Positions 1 to 7,489 of a DNA stretch of 11,577 nt are shown here, one piece after another; position 1 is the first letter of the stretch, and each line of letters begins with the position of its first letter. The position numbers were made by a program, and so were the translations under genes. Under the pieces are notes generated by a model that saw only the letters and a program-made list of their open reading frames with translations, did no database searches and was not told the DNA's origin. This stretch comes from Bacteroides sp. (GTDB lineage Bacteria > Bacteroidota > Bacteroidia > Bacteroidales > SM23-62): contig JAUUZM010000058.1 in NCBI GenBank assembly GCA_030589965.1, positions 1 to 11,577 on the forward strand, read 5' to 3'.

Positions 1-88
1 GGATGTTTCTGCCCATGATCCGGCTGGTTTTAAATATACCGCTTCCATCGAACGGCTTCAGTCCTACGTAGTGATGCTTTGCTTCCAT
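1..88 (-). CDS. Unrecognised protein, N-terminal fragment (cut by window edge)
   Basis: An open frame on the minus strand starts with ATG at 88-86 and runs off the left edge after 29 codons without a stop. It begins MEAKHHYVGLKPFDGSGIFK and continues with a second Met at residue 25 (ATG at 16-14), a possible alternative start. It lies 24 bases downstream of the RNA methyltransferase stop, on the same strand, so the two are probably co-transcribed. There is no signal peptide or membrane segment in the visible part, which is mostly polar and basic. I do not recognise the family, and 29 residues are too few to assign a function. The call rests on the open frame, its position and plausible protein-like composition; a chance open stretch of this length is possible. 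Confidence 0.45.
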   Translation of the reverse strand, partial: MEAKHHYVGLKPFDGSGIFKTSRIMGRNI

Positions 89-112
89 TTTGAATAGAAT
101 TCCACTAACAAA

Positions 113-922
113 TCATTCATCCGATCCTGTCTGCCGTCTGAATTCACTGCATAGAACAGCTGTAGCTGTGGCAATATTTAATGATTCAGGGTGCATGTCC
201 GGATCCTGGAAAGGTATGCTGAGGGTTTGATCAGCCTTCGCTGTGACTGTTTCCGAGAGTCCCTTTGATTCATTTCCCAGGAGGATCATTCCCAGTTCCG
301 GGAGGGTGGCCTGGTAGAGGTTAACTCCCTGGCTGCCGGTGGCAAAGACCGGGAAATATTCTGCCTCCTTATCCCCTTCCTGAAGTTGAGTTATAACATA
401 GGGCAATTCGATATAATGAACACGGACCCTAAGAAAGGATCCCATGGTGGATTGTATCACTTTTGGGTTATAGAGCTCCACTGAATCACCGGAACAAAAA
501 ACATCCCTGATGCCGAACCAGTCTGCAATCCGTAAAATGCTGCCCAGGTTTCCCGGATCCTGAATGTTTTCCAGTCCGAGTGTAAGGCATCCACGGATCT
601 GCCCAAAATCCGGCCGGTATTCCATTTGCTTCACTATGGCTATGGCTCCATTGGGTTCCCGAAGGGTTGATAAGAGTTTAAGTTCAGCTGCTCCGACTTC
701 ATATTGTTCTGTTCCCCCGGGAATACTTCCCCCGAAACTGGCCAGCCAGTCCCGTGAACCAATTACAGACTTGACCTGGTATGAAATTCCCCCGTTAAGG
801 GGATCCAGGACCTCCCTGACCATTTTATCCCCTTCCACAAGGAAAAGTCCAAGTTCATTCCTGTCTTTTTTTCGAGTCAGGCTGCGGATGATTTTATGCT
901 GGTTTTTACTGAGGTTCGCCAT
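113..922 (-). CDS. SpoU/TrmH-family RNA 2'-O-ribose methyltransferase
   Basis: This 269-residue protein has the three signature motifs of the SPOUT (trefoil-knot) RNA methyltransferases: motif 1 at about 119-133 (N119, with R131 in SILRIAD), motif 2 at 214-223 (LLGNESKGLS) and motif 3 at 236-257 (IPF...SLNIATA). The N-terminal part (about 27-39, FLVEGDKMVREVL) matches the small substrate-binding domain found before the knot in RlmB/TsnR-like members. The family uses S-adenosylmethionine to methylate a ribose 2'-hydroxyl in rRNA or tRNA in the cytoplasm. Which nucleotide is modified cannot be read from the sequence, so no symbol is given. Length and motifs are intact. Start is ATG at 922-920, with no clear Shine-Dalgarno. 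It is transcribed divergently from the TamL-like gene across an 84-base gap. Confidence 0.93.
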   Translation of the reverse strand: MANLSKNQHKIIRSLTRKKDRNELGLFLVEGDKMVREVLDPLNGGISYQVKSVIGSRDWLASFGGSIPGGTEQYEVGAAELKLLSTLREPNGAIAIVKQMEYRPDFGQIRGCLTLGLENIQDPGNLGSILRIADWFGIRDVFCSGDSVELYNPKVIQSTMGSFLRVRVHYIELPYVITQLQEGDKEAEYFPVFATGSQGVNLYQATLPELGMILLGNESKGLSETVTAKADQTLSIPFQDPDMHPESLNIATATAVLCSEFRRQTGSDE

Positions 923-970
923 TGTTAATTACCGCACCTGCATGGCAGGGTTCTTGTGCCTTAAGTTGAG

Positions 971-978
971 TATATTTG
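971..978 (+). promoter_or_regulatory. Candidate -7 element (TAnnTTTG) for the TamL-like gene
   Basis: TATATTTG fits the Bacteroidetes -7 consensus TAnnTTTG exactly and lies 28 bases before the TTG start. No good TTTG -33 box sits at 19-20 bases upstream; the nearest TTG (954-956) is only 14 bases away. A less exact minus-strand match (TATCTTGG, 989-982) could serve the methyltransferase gene, so the two promoters may overlap back to back. Confidence 0.4.
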
Positions 979-1006
979 CTTCCAAGATACGAATAAATCA
1001 TACGCG

Positions 1007-3331
1007 TTGACTTTGCTCCGTTTACATAGGCACCATTCAAATATTCTTGTCTACACCGCAGTGCTGATCCTTGTACTTTCTTCCTGCAGGCCAACAAAAT
1101 TCGTAGCTGAGGATGAATACCTGCTGGATAAATACAAGCTGAAGACTGAAAAAGGCCAGCTGGACCAGAAGGAAATGGATTCATATATAAAACCAAAACC
1201 TAATAAAAAAATCCTGGGAATGAAGTTCTACCTGGGGTTGTATAACCTGTCCGGGGAGAAGGATAACGGGTTCAACGGCTGGCTCAGGAAGATCGGTGAA
1301 GCTCCTGTTTTGTATGATGTATTTGAGTCTGAACGCAATAATAAGCAATTGTACTTATACATGAAGAACAAGGGCTACTACGATGCAGAGATTTCAGATA
1401 CAGTCCGGTTCAAGAAGAAACAGGCCCAGGTGACCTATGCCGTTGAGGCCGGGGAGCCCTATACCATCCGTAGTATTTCGTATCATCTCGAAGACACCAG
1501 CCTCCAGTCTGTATTTTATCCCGATACGGTCAATACCCTGCTTAAGCCGGGAGAAAATTTCGATGTGGACGTCATGCAGGCGGAACGGGGTAGAATTGAG
1601 AGTTTGCTGAGGAACAAGGGGTATTTTAACTTTAACCAGGATTATATTCATTTCACTGTTGACAGTTCTCTTCGCAGCCACCAGATTGACCTGACCCTGG
1701 GGATAAAAAACTATATTATCTCCTCAAAGGACGGATACCACCTGATGGTTCCCCACCGGAAATACAAGGTAGAGGAGGTATTTATCTATCCCGGATTTGA
1801 TCAGAACTCGGCTCTTGAGAACATGCAGGAGTATTTAGAGGGACTGGACAAGACGGAGTATAATGATTTTGTTTTCCTTACGGAAGGGGAAATGAAAGCC
1901 AATCCAAAAGTAATCTCCCAATCCGTTTTTATCATGCCGGGGGAATTGTACAATGGTGAAAAGGAAAGCCAGTCAAAAACCCACCTGTCCTCACTCCGGA
2001 TCTATAAAATGGTAAAAGTGGTTTTCGTGGAGAAAGACCCTTATGATCAGGTCACACGTGATTACTACCCCCTGGTCTGCCATATACGGATGAGTCCAAC
2101 TACCAACCAGTCCTACACCATAGAACTCGAGGGTACCAACTCCGAAGGTAATATTGGTGCAGGGGGGAATCTGAATTATTTACACAGGAATCTTTTCGGT
2201 GGGGCCGAAAACTTCTCAGCAAGGTTATCCGGGGCCATTGAATCTCTCAAGAAATCCGACGATAGTGGATTCGGAACCATGCTGGAGCTGGGTGCTGAAG
2301 CAAAAATAACTTTGCCCCAATTCTTACTTCCTTTTAAAACCGAGGATTTTATCCGTAAGTATAATCCCAAAACCAATATCTCGGTATCGTATAATTACCA
2401 GAGAAGGCCTGATTTTACCCGTTCCATAGCACAGACAAGTTTCGGTTACAACTGGAGCGGAAATGAGCTGCTTACTCATATTGTCAATCCAGTGCAATTG
2501 AATTTTGTCAATATGATTACGGCCACCGACTCTTTTATTAATACAATTAAGGGAACCTACCTTGAGCATAGTTATGAGGACAGGCTGATCCTGGGAGGGA
2601 ACTACAGTTTAATTTTCAGCAACCAGAGGCTTAAGAAGACATCGGACTTCCTGTATTTCAGGGGCAACCTGGAATCAGCAGGATTGATGCTCAGGGGACT
2701 GGGCATGGCCTTTGATGCACCCAGGGATTCCCTTGGCAGGTATCAGGTGTTTGGCAATGCCTTTGCACAATTTGTAAAGGGGGATGTTGAATTCAGGTGG
2801 TATAATCTGGTAAATGACAAGACCAGTTTCGTTTACCGCCTGTTTACCGGTATTGCCTTTCCATATGGCAATTCCCTTGGGATTCCCTTCGAGAAACAGT
2901 ATCTCTCCGGGGGTGCTAACGGGATCAGAGCCTGGCCGGTAAGATTCCTCGGTCCAGGTTCATATAACGGTGAAGGTGAAACCACCTATCCAAACAGAAC
3001 AGGGGATATAAAGCTGGAAGCAAATATTGAATACAGGTTTAAATTATTCTGGGTGCTGGAGGGTGGATTATTTGTTGACGCTGGGAATATCTGGTCATTG
3101 AATCCCGATGCTGAAAGATTGGGTGGTAAGTTCTCATGGGATAATTTCTATAAGGAAATTGCCCTTGGACCCGGACTGGGATTGAGAATGGATTTCTCAT
3201 TTGTAATATTCCGTGTCGATCTGGGATTTCGATGGCATGATCCAGGCAGACCCGTGGGTGATCGTTGGATTCTCATGGATGAGGGCATCAGGAACCCACA
3301 ACTGAACATTGCAATAGGATACCCATTTTAG
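1007..3331 (+). CDS. TamL-like BamA/Omp85-superfamily outer-membrane lipoprotein
   Basis: The 774-residue product starts with a basic, then hydrophobic signal peptide ending in a lipobox, LSSC, so Cys27 should be lipidated by signal peptidase II. Residues about 30-365 contain POTRA-like repeats, seen in phrases such as NKGYYDAE and LLRNKGYFNF and in a last unit around PGELYN. About 368-774 is an Omp85 beta-barrel ending in an aromatic residue (IGYPF). The loop-6 signature is GGANGIRAWPVRFLGPGSY (635-653), with IRAW in place of the VRGF of BamA. In Bacteroidota, lipidated members of this type are called TamL and are thought to act with TamB in outer-membrane biogenesis. No tamB gene is adjacent here. 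The start is a TTG at 1007 because a stop (962-964) closes the frame upstream and no ATG precedes the signal peptide; TTG at 1013 is an alternative. Confidence 0.88.
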   Translation: MTLLRLHRHHSNILVYTAVLILVLSSCRPTKFVAEDEYLLDKYKLKTEKGQLDQKEMDSYIKPKPNKKILGMKFYLGLYNLSGEKDNGFNGWLRKIGEAPVLYDVFESERNNKQLYLYMKNKGYYDAEISDTVRFKKKQAQVTYAVEAGEPYTIRSISYHLEDTSLQSVFYPDTVNTLLKPGENFDVDVMQAERGRIESLLRNKGYFNFNQDYIHFTVDSSLRSHQIDLTLGIKNYIISSKDGYHLMVPHRKYKVEEVFIYPGFDQNSALENMQEYLEGLDKTEYNDFVFLTEGEMKANPKVISQSVFIMPGELYNGEKESQSKTHLSSLRIYKMVKVVFVEKDPYDQVTRDYYPLVCHIRMSPTTNQSYTIELEGTNSEGNIGAGGNLNYLHRNLFGGAENFSARLSGAIESLKKSDDSGFGTMLELGAEAKITLPQFLLPFKTEDFIRKYNPKTNISVSYNYQRRPDFTRSIAQTSFGYNWSGNELLTHIVNPVQLNFVNMITATDSFINTIKGTYLEHSYEDRLILGGNYSLIFSNQRLKKTSDFLYFRGNLESAGLMLRGLGMAFDAPRDSLGRYQVFGNAFAQFVKGDVEFRWYNLVNDKTSFVYRLFTGIAFPYGNSLGIPFEKQYLSGGANGIRAWPVRFLGPGSYNGEGETTYPNRTGDIKLEANIEYRFKLFWVLEGGLFVDAGNIWSLNPDAERLGGKFSWDNFYKEIALGPGLGLRMDFSFVIFRVDLGFRWHDPGRPVGDRWILMDEGIRNPQLNIAIGYPF

Positions 3332-3508
3332 GCAGAGTTGTCCTGAAATCCCGCGATATTACTGGTATTCAGCAAATCGGTTCTTTCCTGACATGCATTT
3401 TTCGGAGAAATTAATCAGGTCATCGTTTCTTTCTATCCCTGAAAACTCTATTTTTGCGAAAATATTTGTATACAGATTTATCATAATAATTATTTAAAAG
3501 ATCTTCAG
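3332..3508 (+). promoter_or_regulatory. Intergenic region with candidate fbaA promoter
   Basis: This 177-base gap holds no gene. TATTTTTG at 3449-3456 matches the Bacteroidetes -7 consensus TAnnTTTG, and TTTC at 3426-3429 lies 19 bases upstream at the -33 position (one mismatch to TTTG). Transcription would begin near 3463, giving a leader of about 45 bases before the fbaA ATG. No convincing terminator for the preceding gene was found. The only fold I saw, CCTGA/TCAGG around 3390-3420, has a broken stem and no T run. Confidence 0.6.
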
Positions 3509-4588
3509 ATGTCAGCAAAAGTATTCGATGTAGTGAAGCCAGGAGTCGTCCTTGGGGATGATGTTCAAAAGCTTTTCCAGGTAGCCAGGGAAAATGAATT
3601 CGCCATCCCTGCAGTAAATGTAGTAGGAACCAACTCTGTAAATGCCGTGATGGAGGCAGCCAGGTTGGTCAATTCGCCAGTGATTATTCAGTTTTCCAAT
3701 GGAGGAGCAGCTTTCTGGTCCGGAAAGGGTATTCCTAATGAGGCTGAAAAATCAGCCATTGCAGGAGCAGTTATCGGGGCAAAGCATGTTCATTCATTGG
3801 CTGAATTATATGGAATACCAGTTCTTTTGCACACGGACCATGCAGCAAGGAAATTACTGCCCTGGATTGACGGACTTCTGGATGCAGGAGAGAAGCATTT
3901 CAAGGGCTGGGGAAAACCTTTGTACAGCTCCCATATGATTGACCTTTCTGAAGAACCTTTGGAAGAGAATATTGAGACTTGCAAGAGATATCTTGAGCGT
4001 ATGAGCAAGATGGGAATGACCCTGGAGATTGAACTCGGTGTTACCGGTGGTGAAGAGGATGGTGTTGATAATACAGAGATTGATAGTTCAAAATTGTATA
4101 CACAGCCTGAGGAAGTTGCATATGCTTATGAAGAGCTCAGCAAGGTTAGTGATGCTTTCACAATAGCTGCATCTTTTGGAAATGTCCATGGAGTGTATAA
4201 GCCGGGAAATGTCGTACTGACACCAAAAATTCTCATGAACTCTCAGAAATATATTCAGGAAAAATATAATACCGGAGAGAAGCCTGTGAATTTTGTATTC
4301 CACGGAGGATCAGGTTCCAGCCGCGAAGAGATCAGGGAAGGTATTAGTTACGGAGTAATCAAGATGAATATTGATACTGATACTCAGTGGGCTTACTGGG
4401 ATGGTATCAGAGCCTATGAAGCAACAAACCATGATTACCTGCAGGGACAAATAGGTAACCCGGATGGTGATGATAAACCCAATAAGAAAAAGTATGACCC
4501 CAGGGTTTGGCTCCGTGCCGGAGAGTCATCTGTCGTTGACCGTTTGAAGGTTGCCTTTGAGGACCTGAATTGTCTGGATAGAAATTAA
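3509..4588 (+). CDS. fbaA: Class II fructose-1,6-bisphosphate aldolase
   Basis: The 359-residue enzyme interconverts fructose 1,6-bisphosphate with dihydroxyacetone phosphate and glyceraldehyde 3-phosphate, in cytoplasmic glycolysis and gluconeogenesis. It resembles the E. coli FbaA (class IIA) subgroup in length and in motif positions, shifted by one residue. HTDHAA gives catalytic Asp110 and zinc ligand His111, GNVHGVY gives His227 and FHGGSGS gives His265. Glu175 is the likely remaining metal-site acid. NIDTDTQW (287-294) is the conserved substrate-binding segment. All key residues are present and the length is normal. ATG at 3509 has no Shine-Dalgarno, which is usual for this phylum. The transporter gene follows after about 50 bases; co-transcription is possible, but a weak promoter-like match (ATTG at 4569-4572, 19 bases, TATTTTTC at 4592-4599) lies between. 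Confidence 0.96.
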   Translation: MSAKVFDVVKPGVVLGDDVQKLFQVARENEFAIPAVNVVGTNSVNAVMEAARLVNSPVIIQFSNGGAAFWSGKGIPNEAEKSAIAGAVIGAKHVHSLAELYGIPVLLHTDHAARKLLPWIDGLLDAGEKHFKGWGKPLYSSHMIDLSEEPLEENIETCKRYLERMSKMGMTLEIELGVTGGEEDGVDNTEIDSSKLYTQPEEVAYAYEELSKVSDAFTIAASFGNVHGVYKPGNVVLTPKILMNSQKYIQEKYNTGEKPVNFVFHGGSGSSREEIREGISYGVIKMNIDTDTQWAYWDGIRAYEATNHDYLQGQIGNPDGDDKPNKKKYDPRVWLRAGESSVVDRLKVAFEDLNCLDRN

Positions 4589-4640
4589 TTTTATTTTTCA
4601 GTACGATATTCCGCAAAGATCAGCATTAAGTAATGTGAAC

Positions 4641-6005
4641 ATGAATAGTATACCTGATCCAGAAAGAGAGAGTTTTAGCAGTAAGTTTGGAATTCTTGCT
4701 GCAACAGCCGGCTCTGCCATCGGTCTTGGGAATATTTGGAGATTTCCCTACGTGGCAGGAGAAAACGGGGGAGGAGCATTTCTTTTCCTCTACCTGGGTT
4801 TTGTGCTGGCCCTGGGTATTCCGGTTATGCTTTCCGAGATGTTGATTGGCAGGAATACCCTGAAAAGTCCGGTTGGTGCATTTGTGAAATTAAAAAAAGG
4901 CAGGGCCTGGCCTCTTGTTGGAATTATGGGAGTAAGCGGGGCCTTTTTTATCCTCGCCTTTTATGCTGCCGTTGCGGGATGGACACTGGAGTACCTTTAC
5001 CAGTCTGTGACCAATGGATTTTCGGGGAAAAGTCCGGATGAACTTGGAGATATGTTTAATGCTTTCAGGGAAGGTTCATGGAGGCCTATTATCTGGTTCC
5101 TGGTATTTATGGTAATGACTTCAGCAATTGTAATCTCTGGCGTTAAAAAAGGGATAGAGAAATATACCAAGATACTTATGCCCCTTCTTTTGGCCATACT
5201 GGTCATTCTAAGCATACGATCCCTGACCCTCCCGGGGGCAGGTGAGGGCTTGAGGTTTTTATTTGAGCCAGACTTTTCAAAAATTACTGCAAATACAATT
5301 TTGCAGGCGCTTGGACAGGCATTCTTCTCTCTTAGCATAGGTATGGGTACTCTTATTACTTATGGATCTTACATTACAAAAAATAATAACCTTTCCAGCA
5401 CGGTTATCAGCGTTTCCCTTGCAGATACCTTTATTGCCATACTTGCCGGTGTGGCTATTTTCCCAGCTGTATTTGCCTTTGGAATTGATCCGGCAGCTGG
5501 GGAGGACTTAACTTTTATTGCCTTGCCCAGCATCTTTCAACAGATGGTGGGAGGGTATTTCTTTTCTACCCTGTTCTTTGTTCTCCTGGCTGTAGCAGCA
5601 CTTACATCGACCATATCCATGCTGGAAGTGGTGGTTACTTATTTTGTTGAGGAGTTAAAACTGAAAAGAAAGAGGGCTACCATTCTTGCCAGTGTGCTTA
5701 TTTCCACTATTGGTCTGTTTGCAGCAGGGTCGTGGGGATGGTTTGAAAATATGACCCTTTTTGGGAAAAATGTATTCGGTCTTCTGAATTTTACTTCTGT
5801 AAATTTACTGTTGCCGCTGGGTGGATTTTTCATTGTCATTTTTGTGGGTTGGTTTATGGGTGGTAAAGTGGTTAAGGACGAACTCTCCAATGAAGGAAGC
5901 CTGAAAGCGAGATTCTGGCTGGTATTTTTATTCCTTGTGAGGTTTGTTGCCCCGATTGCCATTGCTGTTGTATTTCTAAATGGAATAGGAATTATAAACT
6001 TTTAA
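4641..6005 (+). CDS. Sodium-dependent transporter, NSS (SLC6/LeuT) family
   Basis: This is a multi-pass inner-membrane protein with the LeuT fold. Numbered from the ATG at 4641 (454 residues), TM1 carries the family signature GSAIGLGNIWRFPY (24-37) followed by AGENGGGAF, the unwound segment that binds substrate and sodium. Further hydrophobic segments run to the C terminus and suggest 11 or 12 helices, with the short soluble ends typical of bacterial members. Such proteins import amino acids or related amines using the sodium gradient. The substrate here cannot be deduced. A GTG at 4635 in the same frame would add two residues; I prefer the ATG. The HhH gene starts 9 bases after the stop, so the two are very likely one transcription unit, although no shared role is evident. 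Confidence 0.93.
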   Translation: MNSIPDPERESFSSKFGILAATAGSAIGLGNIWRFPYVAGENGGGAFLFLYLGFVLALGIPVMLSEMLIGRNTLKSPVGAFVKLKKGRAWPLVGIMGVSGAFFILAFYAAVAGWTLEYLYQSVTNGFSGKSPDELGDMFNAFREGSWRPIIWFLVFMVMTSAIVISGVKKGIEKYTKILMPLLLAILVILSIRSLTLPGAGEGLRFLFEPDFSKITANTILQALGQAFFSLSIGMGTLITYGSYITKNNNLSSTVISVSLADTFIAILAGVAIFPAVFAFGIDPAAGEDLTFIALPSIFQQMVGGYFFSTLFFVLLAVAALTSTISMLEVVVTYFVEELKLKRKRATILASVLISTIGLFAAGSWGWFENMTLFGKNVFGLLNFTSVNLLLPLGGFFIVIFVGWFMGGKVVKDELSNEGSLKARFWLVFLFLVRFVAPIAIAVVFLNGIGIINF

Positions 6006-6014
6006 GAACATGCC

Positions 6015-6950
6015 ATGTTCAGGAAGCTGCATAGGGATTATCTTTCCCTTACCCGTGGAGAAAGACGCGGGATGCAGATCCTTAGCCTGTTCGCAATCAT
6101 ACTTCTTGTCTTTCGGGTAATATTACCCCAGCTGATTCCTCCGGCGGAGGCAGACCTCACCCTGGCTGAGAAAGAATTTATTGCATTTCAGGATTCCCTC
6201 ATTCAACTCAGTTCCTATAAACCCGGGGGAAGTTTGAAATACCCTTTGCATTCCGGAACTTCAATGGAGGGAAGGAATTCAAGTCCATGGAAAAAACCAA
6301 ACCATCCAGAAACCTCCATCCTGCCTGAACCTTTTCCTTTTGACCCGAATAAGGCTACGATTACTGAACTTGCCCGGTTGGGGATCCCGATGTGGACAGC
6401 CCGTACCCTGATAAATTACAGGGAAGCCGGAGGCGTATTCAAAAAAGATTCAGATCTTCTCCGGGTATACGGACTGGAACCGGAAGTCTATACCCAGCTG
6501 AAGGAGTATATCCTTATCGATACTTCAGGATTTAAATCGGGCATGACCAGGCCCTTTGAGTTGAACCAGGCAGATTCTGTTCAATTGATCTCAGTCTATG
6601 GCATTGGTCCTGTTTTTGCGCAGCGAATCATCTCATACCGTGAATTGCTGGGCGGTTTTCACAGTCCGTATCAGCTAATGGAAGTATATGGATTTAGTCC
6701 CACTCAATACCAGGAAATAATGCAAAGAAGTTTTCTGGATTCTTCATATCTGAGGAAAATTGATCTGAACAGGGTGGATGTTGGGGATCTGGCTGAACAT
6801 CCATATCTTGACAGGTACCAGGCAGAATCCATCATTTATTACCGTGAAATTCAGGGATCCTTTGAAAGCGGAAATGAACTGTTGGAGAACAGCCTGCTTC
6901 CGGATTCTGTATTCCTGAGGATCCGACCCTACCTGGTTGCGGGCCGCTAG
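6015..6950 (+). CDS. Membrane-anchored protein with three ComEA-like helix-hairpin-helix repeats
   Basis: The 311-residue product has a basic N terminus (RGERRGM), one hydrophobic segment at about 20-40 and a low-complexity linker to about 105. Three related units follow at about 109-166, 181-238 and 249-306. Each starts with a Phe/Ile-Asp/Glu-x-Asn phrase (FDPNKAT, FELNQAD, IDLNRVD), continues with a YG(I/L)-type hairpin and has a YRE motif after the second helix. HhH units of this kind bind DNA backbone non-specifically in ComEA, the DNA receptor of transformation. The likely topology is a single anchor with the repeats outside the cytoplasm, which would suit DNA handling in the periplasm, but that is inference. 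Hairpin 3 lacks the usual Gly-x-Gly (EHPYLDRYQ), so it may be structural only. ATG at 6015 was chosen because it opens directly before the basic-hydrophobic anchor. Confidence 0.8.
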   Translation: MFRKLHRDYLSLTRGERRGMQILSLFAIILLVFRVILPQLIPPAEADLTLAEKEFIAFQDSLIQLSSYKPGGSLKYPLHSGTSMEGRNSSPWKKPNHPETSILPEPFPFDPNKATITELARLGIPMWTARTLINYREAGGVFKKDSDLLRVYGLEPEVYTQLKEYILIDTSGFKSGMTRPFELNQADSVQLISVYGIGPVFAQRIISYRELLGGFHSPYQLMEVYGFSPTQYQEIMQRSFLDSSYLRKIDLNRVDVGDLAEHPYLDRYQAESIIYYREIQGSFESGNELLENSLLPDSVFLRIRPYLVAGR

Positions 6951-6960
6951 ATGCCCCGAC

Positions 6961-6990
6961 CAGTAAGGGATTGCTGATTTTACATATTTT
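6961..6990 (+). terminator. Weak intrinsic-terminator candidate after the HhH gene
   Basis: CAGTAA at 6961-6966 pairs with TTGCTG at 6971-6976 (six pairs, one G-U) around a GGGA loop, followed by ATTTTACATATTTTT. The stem is short and the T tract interrupted, so this is only a candidate. Confidence 0.3.
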
Positions 6991-7022
6991 TAACACTGTT
7001 TTCTGGATTTCTTCACTGCTTT

Positions 7023-7037
7023 TTTGTAATTTACAAA
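7023..7037. repeat. Perfect 15-base palindrome, operator-like
   Basis: TTTGTAA and TTACAAA are exact reverse complements around a single central T. The site lies about 115 bases before the rpsU -33 box, too far for simple blocking of that promoter, and no terminator T run directly follows. It could be a binding site for a dimeric regulator or chance in AT-rich DNA. Confidence 0.5.
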
Positions 7038-7151
7038 TGAAGCCACCAAACAGGTCCCATTGTATAAAGCTCTGACCTACAGAAGTATCATAAAAGGCTA
7101 TGTATGAAAAACGATAAAAATCTTTGAGCGTATGAAATTTTTATGAATTTG

Positions 7152-7182
7152 TTTGATTAATGTGATAGTATTTATAAATTTG
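7152..7182 (+). promoter_or_regulatory. rpsU promoter, consensus Bacteroidetes type
   Basis: TTTG at 7152-7155 (-33) and TAAATTTG at 7175-7182 (-7, TAnnTTTG) are separated by 19 bases, the phylum's consensus spacing. Transcription should start near 7189, leaving a leader of about 24 bases before the rpsU ATG at 7213. Confidence 0.8.
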
Positions 7183-7212
7183 CCGCTCAATTAATAAAGC
7201 TAAGAGAAAATC

Positions 7213-7404
7213 ATGATTATAGTTCCGATTAAAGAAGGTGAAAACATTGAGCGCGCTTTAAAAAAGTTTAAAAGAAAATTCGAGAGAACGGGAACCATTA
7301 AGGAACTAAGGGGGCGTCAGGCCTACATTAAACCTTCCGTTAAGAAGAGAGAGACTATGAAGCATGCTGTGTATATCCAAAAGCTTCAGAACCTGGAAGA
7401 CTAG
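7213..7404 (+). CDS. rpsU: Small ribosomal subunit protein bS21
   Basis: The 63-residue basic protein reads MIIVPIKEGENIERALKKFK at its N terminus and continues with a Lys/Arg-rich helix, as expected for bS21 of the 30S platform. In Bacteroidetes ribosomes bS21, with bS18 and bS6, contributes to hiding the anti-Shine-Dalgarno end of 16S rRNA. This agrees with the scarcity of Shine-Dalgarno sequences across this window. The gene's own leader has only a weak purine stretch (AAGAGAAAA) before ATG at 7213. It is the first gene of the likely unit rpsU-xer-hpf, with a very strong promoter just upstream. Confidence 0.95.
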   Translation: MIIVPIKEGENIERALKKFKRKFERTGTIKELRGRQAYIKPSVKKRETMKHAVYIQKLQNLED

Positions 7405-7489
7405 AGAATAAACCGCAGATCCACTGCACCTCGTCGAAAAACCCTTATTTGATTGCCGGTTCTCTTGAGACCGATTCCCTATATATTTT

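Larger units (their letters stand above)
6951..7212. other. AT-rich intergenic region before rpsU
   Basis: This 262-base stretch contains no gene I can support in any frame. In order it holds a weak terminator-like hairpin (6961-6976, followed by T-rich sequence), a perfect 15-base palindrome (7023-7037) and a consensus promoter (7152-7182) for rpsU. The part between 7040 and 7150 is AT-rich with no clear structure. Confidence 0.7.

Noticed and set aside
906..1196. Minus-strand open frame across the divergent promoter and the TamL-like N terminus
   Set aside because: It overlaps the well-supported signal peptide region and shows no family features; it is a shadow of the plus-strand gene.
3388..3421. 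CCTGA...TCAGG inverted repeat as terminator after the TamL-like gene
   Set aside because: The stem is interrupted by large internal loops and no T run follows.
7455..7475. CGGT/ACCG fold between rpsU and the recombinase as a terminator
   Set aside because: Only four to six pairs with a bulge and no T tract directly after it.
7482..7489. TATATTTT directly before the recombinase ATG as a -7 promoter box
   Set aside because: It abuts the start codon, would give a leaderless or truncated message, and ends in T where the consensus has G; rpsU read-through explains expression.
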